Of a stretch of 64,000 nucleotides of DNA, positions 55,001 through 62,002 are shown piece by piece. The DNA is from JALOAD01 sp023228995 [NCBI: Candidatus Muiribacterium halophilum]. GTDB lineage: Bacteria; Muiribacteriota; Muiribacteriia; Muiribacteriales. The notes under the pieces are model-generated. The model was given only the letters and a program-made list of their open reading frames with translations. It searched no databases and was not told the origin of the DNA. Each line of letters starts with the position of its first letter. The first letter of the stretch is position 1. Made by a program: the position numbers and the translations under genes. Location of the stretch: the NCBI GenBank assembly GCA_023228995.1, contig JALOAD010000001.1:108118-172117 (forward strand), given 5' to 3'.

Positions 55001-55632
55001 GGATTAAGACTTCTTTCTCTGAATTCTCTGACATATTTATCTTCAACCATTGCTTTCATATCATCTTTTGTAAGTTCTTCAACTTTCTGAATTTCATGTG
55101 AAGTTCTAAAACCATCAAAGAAATGAATAAAAGGAATTCTTGATTCAAGAGATGCTGCCTGGGAAATTAGAGCAAAATCCATTGCTTCCTGTGGATTTGA
55201 AGAAGCAAGCATACCCCAACCTGTACCTCTACAAGCCATAACATCAGAATGTTCTCCAAAAATTGAAAGAGCATGAGTTGCAATAGCTCTTGCAGTAACA
55301 TGAAATACTGTAGGAGTTAATTCTCCAGCAATTTTAAACATATTTGGTATCATTAAAAGAAGACCTTGAGAAGCTGTAAAAGTTGTAGTTAATGCACCAG
55401 CACTTAAAGAACCGTGAACAGCACCAGCTGCTCCGCCTTCAGACTGCATTTCAGCAACTCTAGGAATTGTACCCCATATATTTTTTTCACCTTTAGCACT
55501 TTTTTCATCAGATATTTCACCCATACCTGAAGAAGGTGTAATTGGGTATATCGCAATCACTTCGTTAATAGCATGAGCTACATGAGTAGTTGCACTATTT
55601 CCATCAATAGTAACCATTTTTCTATCTGCCAT
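52078..55632 (-). CDS. nifJ: Pyruvate:ferredoxin (flavodoxin) oxidoreductase, single chain
   Basis: This 1184-residue enzyme has the usual one-chain PFOR length. It converts pyruvate plus CoA to acetyl-CoA, CO2 and reduced ferredoxin. The N-terminal domain (AINEVIAIYPITPSSGMGE) is followed by ALTTTFTASQGL, two 4Fe-4S sites CIQCGICSFVCPHA and CTGCGSCVFNCPMKA, a proximal cluster Cys in GACAGCGETPY, and the thiamine-diphosphate domain with GDGWAYDIGYGGLDHVLA. All key parts are intact. CAGGAGGAC precedes the ATG, and a near-consensus promoter lies at 55663-55691. It is flanked by a terminator and is a single-gene transcript. This is a hallmark of anaerobic metabolism. Confidence 0.97.
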   Translation of the reverse strand: MADRKMVTIDGNSATTHVAHAINEVIAIYPITPSSGMGEISDEKSAKGEKNIWGTIPRVAEMQSEGGAAGAVHGSLSAGALTTTFTASQGLLLMIPNMFKIAGELTPTVFHVTARAIATHALSIFGEHSDVMACRGTGWGMLASSNPQEAMDFALISQAASLESRIPFIHFFDGFRTSHEIQKVEELTKDDMKAMVEDKYVREFRERSLNPEKPILKGTAQNPDVFFQSREAINPFYDKCPSIVEKYMAKFAKITGRKYNLVDYVGAEDAEKVVVIMTSGADVAHETVDEMLKNNEKVGVLKLRLYRPFPTESFINAIPKTVKKIAVLDRTKEAGGVGEPLYTDVVTVIGQAYASNKINEYPVIVGGRYGLGSKDFTPPMVKAVFDNLDAKNPINSFSVGVNDDVTNRSLAYDVNFKTSQEGVINAMFFGLGSDGTVGANKNTAKIIGTKTNKYLNAYFVYDSKKAGSMTVSHLRFADNPLRSSYLIQPGQANLVACHNFSFIEKYEMVSFLKENGIFLINSSFNKDEVWANMPYEVQKELIEKKARIYTINAVQIAEDLGLGGRINTVMQAAFFKIADSLIPYDKAVEYMKEANKKSYGKAGEKVIQINNKAIDVASESLHKVELPTKATSKIHVNACKIPKGISDFLKNTTCELIAQRGDQLPVSAMPVDGIFPLSTARLEKRNIAVNIPVWNPETCIQCGICSFVCPHATIRMKVYDKEELNNAPETFKSADSKIPQYKDKKFTIQVAPEDCTGCGSCVFNCPMKAKEAIKMERQAPLRDQEAANFDFFFDIPELSFKEHTKDNLRNIQLSPHMFEFSGACAGCGETPYVRLLSQLFGDRALIANATGCSSIYGGNLPTTPYCQRPDGKGVAWNNSLFEDNAEVGYGMRLAADKFKDIANDYLDKMSDKLDSSLVKEIKEAVQVEQKDIEMQRERVAKLKDALKKINSEDARNLEGVADYLIKKSVWIVGGDGWAYDIGYGGLDHVLAQPDNINILVMDTEVYSNTGGQSSKATPIGANAKFAFNGKAVEKKDLGMIAMTYGHIYVAHVSLANPQQVIKAFIEAEKHNGPSLVIAYAHCIAHGINMTEGIQEQKNAVNSGHWMLYRFDPALAAEGKNPLQIDSKEPSITLDEFMNRQTRFKIVQKMYPERAKELAKKSQKAVMKKYSIYKQLADNMDCSDK

Positions 55633-55662
55633 AAATGTCCTCCTGATTTTGATTACAAGCCA

Positions 55663-55691
55663 AATATATAACTAATAAAACATAATGTCAA
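55663..55691 (-). promoter_or_regulatory. Sigma-70-type promoter of the PFOR gene
   Basis: On the minus strand TTGACA (55686-55691) and TATATT (55663-55668) are separated by 17 bp, about 30 bp before the ATG of the PFOR gene. Confidence 0.75.
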
Positions 55692-55815
55692 GGTTTAAAA
55701 GTGTTTAGAATACTTAGTAAATAATTAAACCCTCCTATTAATTTAGCAACTCATATAAGCAAGAAATTAAATATATTTTCTTAATTTTTTTTAATCTTTG
55801 TGTAAAATCTAAACC

Positions 55816-55993
55816 ATAACGGTGTCCGAAGTTCCCATTAATTTAATCACAAAAAATGTTTTTGTTAAAAAAATAAAAAATAATAATTACAAATTGAAAT
55901 ATCGCAATACAGAATTACCTCAAAAAACTTTTTCACAAAATAATCAAAAATTTAGTATAATTATTCAGGTGTCAATGTCAAGAACCGACAATC
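55816..55993. repeat. Short element with MITE-like ends upstream of the antiporter gene
   Basis: ATAACGGTGTCCGAAGTTC (55816-55834) and TGTCAAGAACCGACAATC (55976-55993) resemble the ends of the GGGGTCGGT family. A second copy of the right-end sequence (TATCAAGAACCGACACC) lies at 57290-57306, past the other side of the gene. A 65-codon frame in this stretch is not convincing. Confidence 0.45.
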
Positions 55994-56015
55994 TGTTGCT
56001 TTGGAGTTATATATT

Positions 56016-57212
56016 ATGATATATGGAATAGCAGAAATAATTCTTTTAGGTTTTATAATCGACTGGATATTGACAAAATTCAAAATTCCAGGCCTTACAG
56101 GAATGCTTGTAGCTGGAACAATAATCGGACCATATTATTTAAATATAATTTCACCTGAAATCAATATTGTTTCAACAGACTTAAGATTATTCGCATTAAT
56201 TGTAATCCTTTTAAGAGCAGGTCTCAAACTTAGCTGGAAAGCATTATCAACTGTAGGCAAAAGAGCTTTGCTTATTTCTTTTATACCATGTTCAATGGAA
56301 ATTTTATTTGTTATTTTTTCAGCCAAATTTTTTCTAGGACTTTCATATATGGAAAGTGCAATTTTAGGGACTGTTCTTGGTGCAGTATCCCCTGCTGTAG
56401 TTGTACCTTTTATGATAAAATTTATAAAAGAAGGAAAAGGAACTGATAAAAACATTCCAACCCTTGTTCTTGCTGGAGCATCAATTGATGATACTATTGC
56501 GATTGTATTATGTGCTGCATTCACAAAAATATATACAGGTAATTCAATTAATATATTTAAAGAACTTTCACATATTCCTATTTCAATAATTTCCGGGATA
56601 ATAGCAGGATTAATACTAGGCATAATTCTTTATAGATTATTTGATAAAATTTCTCCAAGAAATACAAAAAAAACTATTTTACTATTAATAATATCAATTT
56701 TTCTTCTTCATTATGAAAAGATTATTTCGCAATTAATACCGTTTTCCGCATTATTAGCTATTATGGGTGTAGGATTTATAATTTTAGAAAAACGAGAAGA
56801 TTATGCACATAACATATCATCAAAACTTGGCAAATTATGGATTCCAGCACATATACTTCTTTTTATATTAATAGGAGCTGAAGTAAACCCAAAAATCGCT
56901 TTAAATACAGGATTATTAGGAATATTTGTAATTCTTATAGGACTTTTAGGAAGAAGTATTGGAGTTATTATTTGTTTATATAAAAGTAATCTTAATTTTA
57001 AAGAAAGATTATTCTGCATTATAGCGTATATCCCAAAAGCAACTGTACAAGCTGCAATTGGGGTTATTCCACTCGCAGCTATGAAATCTGCTGGAATGAA
57101 TACTTTTCCAGGAGAAATAATTTTATCAATCGCTGTTTTAAGTATATTATTAACTGCTCCAGCTGGCTCATTTCTTATAGAATATGCAGGAAAAAGATTT
57201 CTTTCAAAATAG
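56016..57212 (+). CDS. Cation:proton antiporter (CPA family)
   Basis: This 398-residue membrane protein has about 11-12 helices and the Na+/H+ or K+/H+ antiporter core (GTVLGAVSPAVVVPFM; LAGASIDDTIAIVLCAAF with the two Asp needed for cation exchange). It ends with AGKRFLSK and lacks a C-terminal TrkA-N domain. The ATG at 56016 has GGAG nine bases upstream; a TTG at 56001 would extend it by five residues. It is bracketed by short repeats at 55816 and 57313 and otherwise stands alone. Substrate ion not determined. Confidence 0.9.
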   Translation: MIYGIAEIILLGFIIDWILTKFKIPGLTGMLVAGTIIGPYYLNIISPEINIVSTDLRLFALIVILLRAGLKLSWKALSTVGKRALLISFIPCSMEILFVIFSAKFFLGLSYMESAILGTVLGAVSPAVVVPFMIKFIKEGKGTDKNIPTLVLAGASIDDTIAIVLCAAFTKIYTGNSINIFKELSHIPISIISGIIAGLILGIILYRLFDKISPRNTKKTILLLIISIFLLHYEKIISQLIPFSALLAIMGVGFIILEKREDYAHNISSKLGKLWIPAHILLFILIGAEVNPKIALNTGLLGIFVILIGLLGRSIGVIICLYKSNLNFKERLFCIIAYIPKATVQAAIGVIPLAAMKSAGMNTFPGEIILSIAVLSILLTAPAGSFLIEYAGKRFLSK

Positions 57213-57244
57213 TGTTTTTCAACAGTCTCTTCTATTTTAAACTA

Positions 57245-57313
57245 TATATTTACACTTTATATATACTTATAAATGTTTTGTTTTGTCAATATCAAGAACC
57301 GACACCCTGTTAT
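57245..57313. repeat. Solo end of the GGGGTCGGT repeat family (minus orientation)
   Basis: Read on the minus strand, GGGTGTCGGTTCTTG ... ACAAAAC ... TTATAAGTATATATAAA resembles the first 60 bp of the element at 1992 (GGGGTCGGTCCACT ... TTATAAGTATATATAAA). No matching opposite end is evident nearby except that at 55816. Confidence 0.5.
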
Positions 57314-57861
57314 AAAAAATATCCAACTGTTCCTGAAATTATAAGTAAATAAATATAATTAACTTTTTTTCTAAGTAAAACTAAACAAAATAAAAATAAA
57401 AGCAAAGAACTATAATCAATTGTAGGTATTTTTTTTATAAATGAAAAAACATCAGATCTTCTAAACAGGGTTATAATCATTATATTTATTGCTGCAGCTA
57501 GTATTAGACCAGTAGCAACAGGTCTTAATCCATAAAAAACTTTGTGTATAAGATCAAGTTCATTTAATTTGTCATAAAAATAAATCATACCAATTGCTAG
57601 TATTATTCCAGGAATAATAAGACAAATAGTTCCCAAAAAAGCACCTGCTATTCCTTCTAATCTAAAACCAACAAAAGTAGCTAAATTTGCTCCAATTGGT
57701 CCGGGTGTCATCTGTGATATTGCTATCATATCTATAAATTCAGAACTTGAAATCCATCCTTTTTTTATAAATGTAGATTGTAGAAGTGGTAAAATTGAAT
57801 ATCCACCACCAAAACAAATCATACCAATTAGCAAGAATTCATAACAAATTTTAAATATCAT
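57310..57861 (-). CDS. Chromate transporter subunit (short-chain CHR), second of a pair
   Basis: This 183-residue protein is one half of a split chromate-transporter (CHR) family pump. Typical family motifs are GGGYSILPLLQSTFIKKGWIS, AISQMTPGPIGANLATFVGFR and GTICLIIPG. About five or six membrane helices are present. It overlaps its partner (57851) by 11 bases, and the two halves probably work as a heterodimer. The family exports chromate in some bacteria, but many members have unknown substrates. Its last codons lie near a repeat end. Confidence 0.88.
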   Translation of the reverse strand: MIFKICYEFLLIGMICFGGGYSILPLLQSTFIKKGWISSSEFIDMIAISQMTPGPIGANLATFVGFRLEGIAGAFLGTICLIIPGIILAIGMIYFYDKLNELDLIHKVFYGLRPVATGLILAAAINIMIITLFRRSDVFSFIKKIPTIDYSSLLLFLFCLVLLRKKVNYIYLLIISGTVGYFL

Positions 57862-58411
57862 TGTTTTTCCTCATAAAAAAACCAGGTATTGTCCCAGCAA
57901 AAATTATAAAAAACGGGGATATATCAGTAAAAAGAATTAATATCGCAGAAACAATACAAATAAAAAGAGTAAGCCAGTCAACAACAGCATTTTTCCACAT
58001 ATTAAAAACAGCATTAAAAACCATAGCAAGAACTCCAGCCTTAATACCATAAAAAACCTTCTGAACAGCTGGATAATTATTAAATTCAATCATAAAAAAA
58101 GCAATAAGTGATATTATTATTATAGATGGCAAAACAATACCAAAAGCAGCAATTATACCGCCAAAAACACCGTTTATTCTATAACCTGAAAAAAAAGCAG
58201 TATTAGGTCCTATAAGACCAGGAAGAGATTGTCCCATTGCATAAAAATCAATAAGTTCTTTATTAGATAACCATTTTTTCTTTTCAACAACTTCAAGTTG
58301 CATAATAGGAAACATAACATATCCACCACCAAGAGTGGTAGATCCTATTTTGAAAAAAACAAGAAATATCCGAAAGAGTAATTTAATTTTATCAAAAAAA
58401 CTATAATTCAT
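57851..58411 (-). CDS. Chromate transporter subunit (short-chain CHR), first of a pair
   Basis: This 186-residue partner of the neighbouring gene has the matching motifs TTLGGGYVMFPIMQLEVVE, FYAMGQSLPGLIGPNTAFFSG and FGIVLPSI. It has a G-rich first loop and about five or six membrane helices. Short-chain CHR pairs are made as two homologous genes, as here. It follows the LuxR-type regulator by 10 bp, so the regulator may control it. Chromate specificity is not shown. Confidence 0.88.
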   Translation of the reverse strand: MNYSFFDKIKLLFRIFLVFFKIGSTTLGGGYVMFPIMQLEVVEKKKWLSNKELIDFYAMGQSLPGLIGPNTAFFSGYRINGVFGGIIAAFGIVLPSIIIISLIAFFMIEFNNYPAVQKVFYGIKAGVLAMVFNAVFNMWKNAVVDWLTLFICIVSAILILFTDISPFFIIFAGTIPGFFMRKNNDI

Positions 58412-58421
58412 ATAAAAAACT

Positions 58422-59063
58422 TCATCTCAAGGTAATAAAACCTTCTTTTATTGCATATTTAGTCAACTCAACAGCATTATGAATATCAAGTTTTCCCATA
58501 ATATTTTTTCTATGAATATTAACTGTATTTATAGAAATAGCTAGCTTATCAGCAATTTCCTGTTTACTAAAACCTTCAGCAATAAGTTTTAATACTTCGG
58601 ACTCTCTAGCAGAAAGTTCATTCTTAGTTTTTTTGGCATTAAAATAAGAATTAAACACATAATTTGCAATTTTTTGACTAAAAAATGTATTACCTTCATA
58701 AACTTCGTTTATCGCTGAAATAAGATTTTTAGAAGAATCTTCTTTTGTAAGATAACCTTTTACCCCAATATCTAAAGCCTGTTCAATTGCTTTTTTTGTA
58801 GAATGAGTTGAAAAAATAATAATCTTGCTATCTGGGTTATTTTTAATAATTTTTTTTGCAATATCAAGACCGCTCATTTCAGGCATTTCAATATCAATAA
58901 TGAAAATATCTATATTTTTATTTTTTTCAATAAGCTCAAAAACTTCAGATCCAGTATTTGCAACAGCTACGATTTTCATATTATCAGTTTTTTTGTCCAA
59001 AAGTAGTTTTAATCCATCAACTACTATATTGTGATCGTCAGCGACCAGAAGATTTATAGCCAT
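58422..59063 (-). CDS. NarL/LuxR-family response regulator
   Basis: This 213-residue regulator has an N-terminal receiver domain (acidic D9/D10, phospho-acceptor D57 in FIIDIEMPEMSG, Lys in GYLTKED). Its LuxR-type HTH is ELSARESEVLKLIAEGFSKQEIADKLAISINTVNIHRKNI. GAGGTAAAT precedes the ATG. It probably controls the two CHR genes 10 bp downstream and perhaps itself. Its cognate kinase is not next to it. Confidence 0.92.
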   Translation of the reverse strand: MAINLLVADDHNIVVDGLKLLLDKKTDNMKIVAVANTGSEVFELIEKNKNIDIFIIDIEMPEMSGLDIAKKIIKNNPDSKIIIFSTHSTKKAIEQALDIGVKGYLTKEDSSKNLISAINEVYEGNTFFSQKIANYVFNSYFNAKKTKNELSARESEVLKLIAEGFSKQEIADKLAISINTVNIHRKNIMGKLDIHNAVELTKYAIKEGFITLR

Positions 59064-59205
59064 ATTTACCTCGCATATTTAGAAATAAAAATATTAATAG
59101 GAATTTATATAAACTTAACTTAACACAAAAAACAATAATAAACAATAAGCTGTAAAAAAGTCAAAATAAATAAAGTAAAAAATCTGAGAAAAGTGAAAAT
59201 ACAGT

Positions 59206-59310
59206 TAGCATAAATTCATTTTAAATGAATTTATTAGTAAGCGGCTAATTTGTAGCTTAGTAAGCTGTTGAAAAAGCCAACCTAGTTCGCACAGCTAAAG
59301 CTGCTATTTA
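59206..59310. repeat. Decayed variable-stem hairpin array
   Basis: TAAATTCATTT-TAAATGAATTTA (59211-59233), a weak GGCTA..TAGC, a decayed GTTG...CAAC and CAGC-taaa-GCTG (59292-59303) follow the same order as 43341-43436. The linkers are TTAGC and AGTAAGC variants. It appears to be a degraded copy of the array at 43331. Confidence 0.65.
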
Positions 59311-59327
59311 ATTAAAAAAACAAAAAC

Positions 59328-59358
59328 AGATCCCGGCTCAGAATAGTACCAGGATTAC
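59328..59358. repeat. Degenerate CCCGG hairpin repeat
   Basis: CAGATCCCGGCTCAGAATAG..ACCAGGATTACA is the same family as 59661-59691, with point changes in the second arm. Confidence 0.6.
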
Positions 59359-59425
59359 ATTTTTTTATATGAAATTTCCTTTGGGATGACATTATATTGA
59401 TTTTTTTTATTTAATCAGAGGATTC

Positions 59426-59600
59426 AATTACGAGAACTCGATAGAAGTTTTCCAATTATATTAAATCATTATGGAGTTTTTATAAACAAAAGCAAAAAAA
59501 AAATCTACTCGGTAACTTGAGTGAACGTTGCGAAGCATATAATATACGGATGTATTATAAGTGAAGGAAGGTAAAGAGATATTTTATATGGATGTAAAAT
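59426..59600. repeat. GAGAACTC / GGATG-hairpin repeat, copy 1
   Basis: AATTACGAGAACTCGATAGA (59426-59445) is followed at a distance by two hairpins with a constant GGATG in the loop: ATAATATAC-ggat-GTATTAT near 59539-59558, and ATTTTA-tatggatg-TAAAAT at 59581-59600. A second copy lies at 63617-63745. Confidence 0.6.
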
Positions 59601-59660
59601 ATCGAATGGTACCGAATGATTATTTTTTTGCGTTAGTGTAATGATAAAAAAACAAAAACA

Positions 59661-59691
59661 GATCCCGGCTCAGAATAGTACCGGGATGACA
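59661..59691. repeat. GATCCCGG...CCGGGATGACA hairpin repeat
   Basis: GATCCCGGCTCAGAATAG..ACCGGGATGACA with a 7-bp stem ATCCCGG / CCGGGAT (59662-59687). It resembles the copy at 43461. Confidence 0.75.
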
Positions 59692-59728
59692 TTATGTTAA
59701 TTTTTGTTTATTTAATTAGAAGACTCAA

Positions 59729-59806
59729 TTAGATGCGTCAGCATCGCTAATATCAGCGAAGTCATAAAATGACAAGCTGTACTAATGTGACCTTGGTCAC
59801 GCTAAT
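59729..59806. repeat. Three variable-stem hairpin modules
   Basis: GATGC-gtca-GCATC (59732-59745), GTCAT-aaa-ATGAC (59761-59773) and GTGACC-tt-GGTCAC (59787-59800) are joined by GCTAAT, ACTAATG and GCTAATG linkers. None shares its stem sequence with the others. Confidence 0.75.
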
Positions 59807-59901
59807 GCTTCACTTTCACTATTTCACTCTTTCACTACCTCACGCTCTAACCATCACAGCTTCACTGTTCTTTCTTTTAATTCAACATTCGACATTAACA
59901 A

Positions 59902-59921
59902 AATGTTCACTGAACAGTTTT
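59902..59921. repeat. AATGTTCACTGAACAGTTTT palindrome (variant)
   Basis: A near copy of AATGTTCAGTGAACATTTTT found at 29260 and 63797. Confidence 0.6.
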
Positions 59922-59951
59922 ACATTCCACATTTTACATTCAACATTATTA

Positions 59952-61094
59952 CTAAACCACATTTACATCAACATTCAACTGTGCGTTTTCAAATCTTTTT
60001 ATTGATAATTCCTTCATTTCATAAGAAGTATTACCATTAATTATATAATTGCTTAAATGCTGAGCAACTCTTGGAGCAAGCATAAATCCATGCCCAGAAA
60101 ATCCAACCACTTGAATAAATTTTTCAAAATCTCCAACTGGACCTAAAATAGGTTGAGCATCGGGAGTAACAGAATATAATCCTGCCCATTGTCTTACCAT
60201 AGCTACATTTTTAAGACATGGCATAAGTTTAAGAACTTTGGATGTAACTTCTTGCACAAATGGAAAAGATCCTTCAACATTAAAGCTCGAAGGTTCATTA
60301 GGATCACCTTGACCCATCAAAATTCCACCATTAAGCTCTTGCCTAAAATAAATACTATGATAAAAAGAAATAATCATCGGATCTATTATTCTATTAACAG
60401 GTTCAGTAACTAAAATCTCATGTCTATAGGGTTTTACCGGAATATCAATATTAAGCATTTTTGCAATAAGATGAGCATAACCACCCGAAGCATTAATCAC
60501 TGTATCTGTATTTATATTACCTTTGTTAGTGGTAACAGATTTAATATTATTCCCTTCTGTAACAATACTATGAACTTCTGTATCAAGCAAAAATTTAACC
60601 CCAAGTTCTTTAGCTTTTTGAGCATAAGCTTGCGTAACATAAAACGGATTAGCATGACCATCAGTTGCACAATAAGTAGCTGCTTTTACACCATCAACAT
60701 TTAATCTTGGAACAATTTTTTTAGCCTGTTCAGCACTTATAATATCAACTTCAAGACCAAGGCTTTTTTGAAGTCTTACATTTTTCTCAAATTGATTAAC
60801 TTCTTCATCTGTATAAGCTAATATAAGATAACCACCCTGAAAATATTCAGTTTTATAATTAAGCATTTCATCAAGTTTTTCAAATATATGAACCGATTCA
60901 ACAGCAAATTTTATATTCATAGGAGTTGACCATTGTTGTCTAATTCCACCACCACATCTTCCAGTAGCACCACTTGCAATGAAATTTTTTTCAACAACAA
61001 CAATATCTTTCATACCATTAAGAGCAAGTTCATAAGCTAAAGTACAACCATTAATACCTGCACCAATTATCACACAGGAAGCATTAATCTTCAT
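59952..61094 (-). CDS. FAD-dependent amino-acid/amine dehydrogenase catalytic subunit (DAO family, HcnC/SoxB-like)
   Basis: This 380-residue DAO-family flavoprotein has the motif CVIIGAGINGCTLAYELALNG (residues 7-27), an IASGATGRCGGGIRQQWSTP segment and a C-terminal KFIQVVGFSGHGFMLAPRVA block typical of sarcosine, glycine, proline or opine dehydrogenase catalytic subunits. GGGGGT lies six bases before the ATG at 61094. It overlaps the BFD-like [2Fe-2S] gene by 11 bases. Together with the four upstream genes it forms a multi-subunit dehydrogenase. Likely substrates are an amino acid, imino acid or amine. Confidence 0.88.
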   Translation of the reverse strand: MKINASCVIIGAGINGCTLAYELALNGMKDIVVVEKNFIASGATGRCGGGIRQQWSTPMNIKFAVESVHIFEKLDEMLNYKTEYFQGGYLILAYTDEEVNQFEKNVRLQKSLGLEVDIISAEQAKKIVPRLNVDGVKAATYCATDGHANPFYVTQAYAQKAKELGVKFLLDTEVHSIVTEGNNIKSVTTNKGNINTDTVINASGGYAHLIAKMLNIDIPVKPYRHEILVTEPVNRIIDPMIISFYHSIYFRQELNGGILMGQGDPNEPSSFNVEGSFPFVQEVTSKVLKLMPCLKNVAMVRQWAGLYSVTPDAQPILGPVGDFEKFIQVVGFSGHGFMLAPRVAQHLSNYIINGNTSYEMKELSIKRFENAQLNVDVNVV

Positions 61095-61380
61095 TTTTAC
61101 CCCCATTATAATTTGCAAATTTATCAAGTCTTATATTTTTTGCAGGTTGTCTTGGAGTTGCAGGTTTAATATCTTCATAAGGAATTCCAAGTTCTTGTGA
61201 AATAATCTGAGCTATAATTTTACCGCAAGTTTTACCCTGACAATGACCCATTCCAAATCTTTTAACTCGTTTTATCTCCTCAACAGATCTTAAACCTAAT
61301 CTATGAATTGCATCTTTTACATCAGCCAGAGTACCATCCTCACATCTGCAAATAATAATATCTCTATCATCAAGTTCCAT
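61084..61380 (-). CDS. BFD-like [2Fe-2S]-binding subunit
   Basis: This 98-residue protein matches the BFD-like [2Fe-2S] domain. The cluster Cys are in IICRCEDG (CxC, about residues 11-13) and MGHCQGKTCG (CxxxxC, about 45-50). It also has a short C-terminal tail. The ATG at 61380 with GGGGGG six bases upstream is favoured over the earlier ATG at 61398. In proline- and opine-type dehydrogenases such a protein or domain carries electrons between the flavin subunits. It overlaps the catalytic-subunit gene by 11 bases. Confidence 0.85.
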   Translation of the reverse strand: MELDDRDIIICRCEDGTLADVKDAIHRLGLRSVEEIKRVKRFGMGHCQGKTCGKIIAQIISQELGIPYEDIKPATPRQPAKNIRLDKFANYNGGKNED

Positions 61381-61429
61381 AATATTAATCCCCCCCATTT
61401 TGGTCCCTACTTCACCCTTTCACGCTTTT

Positions 61430-61515
61430 ACTAATCACTAATTAGCAACTTGTTGCGCTAATTGCTCTTCCCATGTCTTACCCGAATCCCGAAACCCGGA
61501 CTTTCCCGATTTCTT
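61430..61515. repeat. Hairpin-module and CCCG repeats covering the 3' end of the ferredoxin gene
   Basis: The module GCAAC-tt-GTTGC (61445-61456), flanked by CTAATTA and GCGCTAATTGC, and a C-rich CCCGAATCCCGAAACCCGG stretch (61481-61499) extend over the stop codon and into the last codons of the 61438 gene. Related CCCG sequence lies at 20929 and 43500-43570. Confidence 0.7.
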
Positions 61516-61995
61516 AATTGCCCTTATATGTCTTATTTCCATTATTAATTCTTTTGGTACTTTAACAGTCACAAGCGGTGTTTTTTCAAAAGCAGAACTT
61601 AATCTTATTTTAACTACTTCACCATTTCCTCTTTCATTCCCATGTCTATCAATCAAAGTAACTTTTTGATTTTCAACAGGAAGAGGTCTAAATTCATAAG
61701 GCATAATAATAGCTGAATATTGCTCATCAAAATTAGGATTAACAAGAAAAATCGCAAGTCCAGGACATTTACCCGCACAAATTGCACATCCAGTACATTT
61801 ATCAAAATCAATTTCAGGCAAATTAGTTATATCACCCTGAATAGTAATAGCTTCTTTTGGACAACACCAAGAACAAGGATTACAAGGAATTTTTTCAATA
61901 CACTCAATTACAGGAAAAAACCTCGTTAATTCCTCCCAATTTTGAGGTAAAACAACTTTATTAATATCAATTATTCCAGTTTTTTTATAATCCAT
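61438..61995 (-). CDS. Ferredoxin-like 4Fe-4S subunit with repeat-derived C-terminus
   Basis: This 185-residue protein has two partial 4Fe-4S sites: an incomplete CNPCSWCCPKEAI near residue 37 and CTGCAICAGKCPG near 68. A beta-rich region follows (VTLIDRHGNERGNGEVVKI). GAGGTGA precedes the ATG at 61995. Its final residues (SGKSGFRDSGKTWEEQLAQQVAN) are encoded by CCCG-type and hairpin-module repeats, so the ordinary end was probably extended by repeat insertion. It is part of the dehydrogenase operon and probably passes electrons onward. Confidence 0.8.
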   Translation of the reverse strand: MDYKKTGIIDINKVVLPQNWEELTRFFPVIECIEKIPCNPCSWCCPKEAITIQGDITNLPEIDFDKCTGCAICAGKCPGLAIFLVNPNFDEQYSAIIMPYEFRPLPVENQKVTLIDRHGNERGNGEVVKIRLSSAFEKTPLVTVKVPKELIMEIRHIRAIKKSGKSGFRDSGKTWEEQLAQQVAN

Positions 61996-62002
61996 ACTAT
62001 AA

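Larger units (their letters stand above)
55633..56015. other. 383-bp divergent intergenic region between PFOR and the antiporter gene
   Basis: The PFOR promoter occupies 55663-55691. From 55816 to 55993 there is an inverted-end-type repeat. A possible -10 (TATAAT) near 55955 might serve the antiporter gene, but no good -35 box is seen. Confidence 0.6.
59064..59951. other. 888-bp intergenic region packed with repeats
   Basis: I see no credible gene. From left to right the region holds a decayed hairpin-module array (59206-59310), CCCGG hairpins (59328 and 59661), a GAGAACTC / GGATG-hairpin unit (59426-59600), another hairpin-module set (59729-59806), TTTCACT-type short units (59808-59850) and an AATGTTCACTGAACAG palindrome (59902). 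Confidence 0.8.

Noticed and set aside
55822-56019. 65-codon plus-strand frame before the antiporter gene
   Set aside because: Low-complexity, no ribosome-binding site, and it overlaps a repeat element and the antiporter start.
56135-56623. 162-codon minus-strand frame opposite the antiporter gene
   Set aside because: Antisense shadow of a membrane protein gene; composition matches reversed hydrophobic codons.
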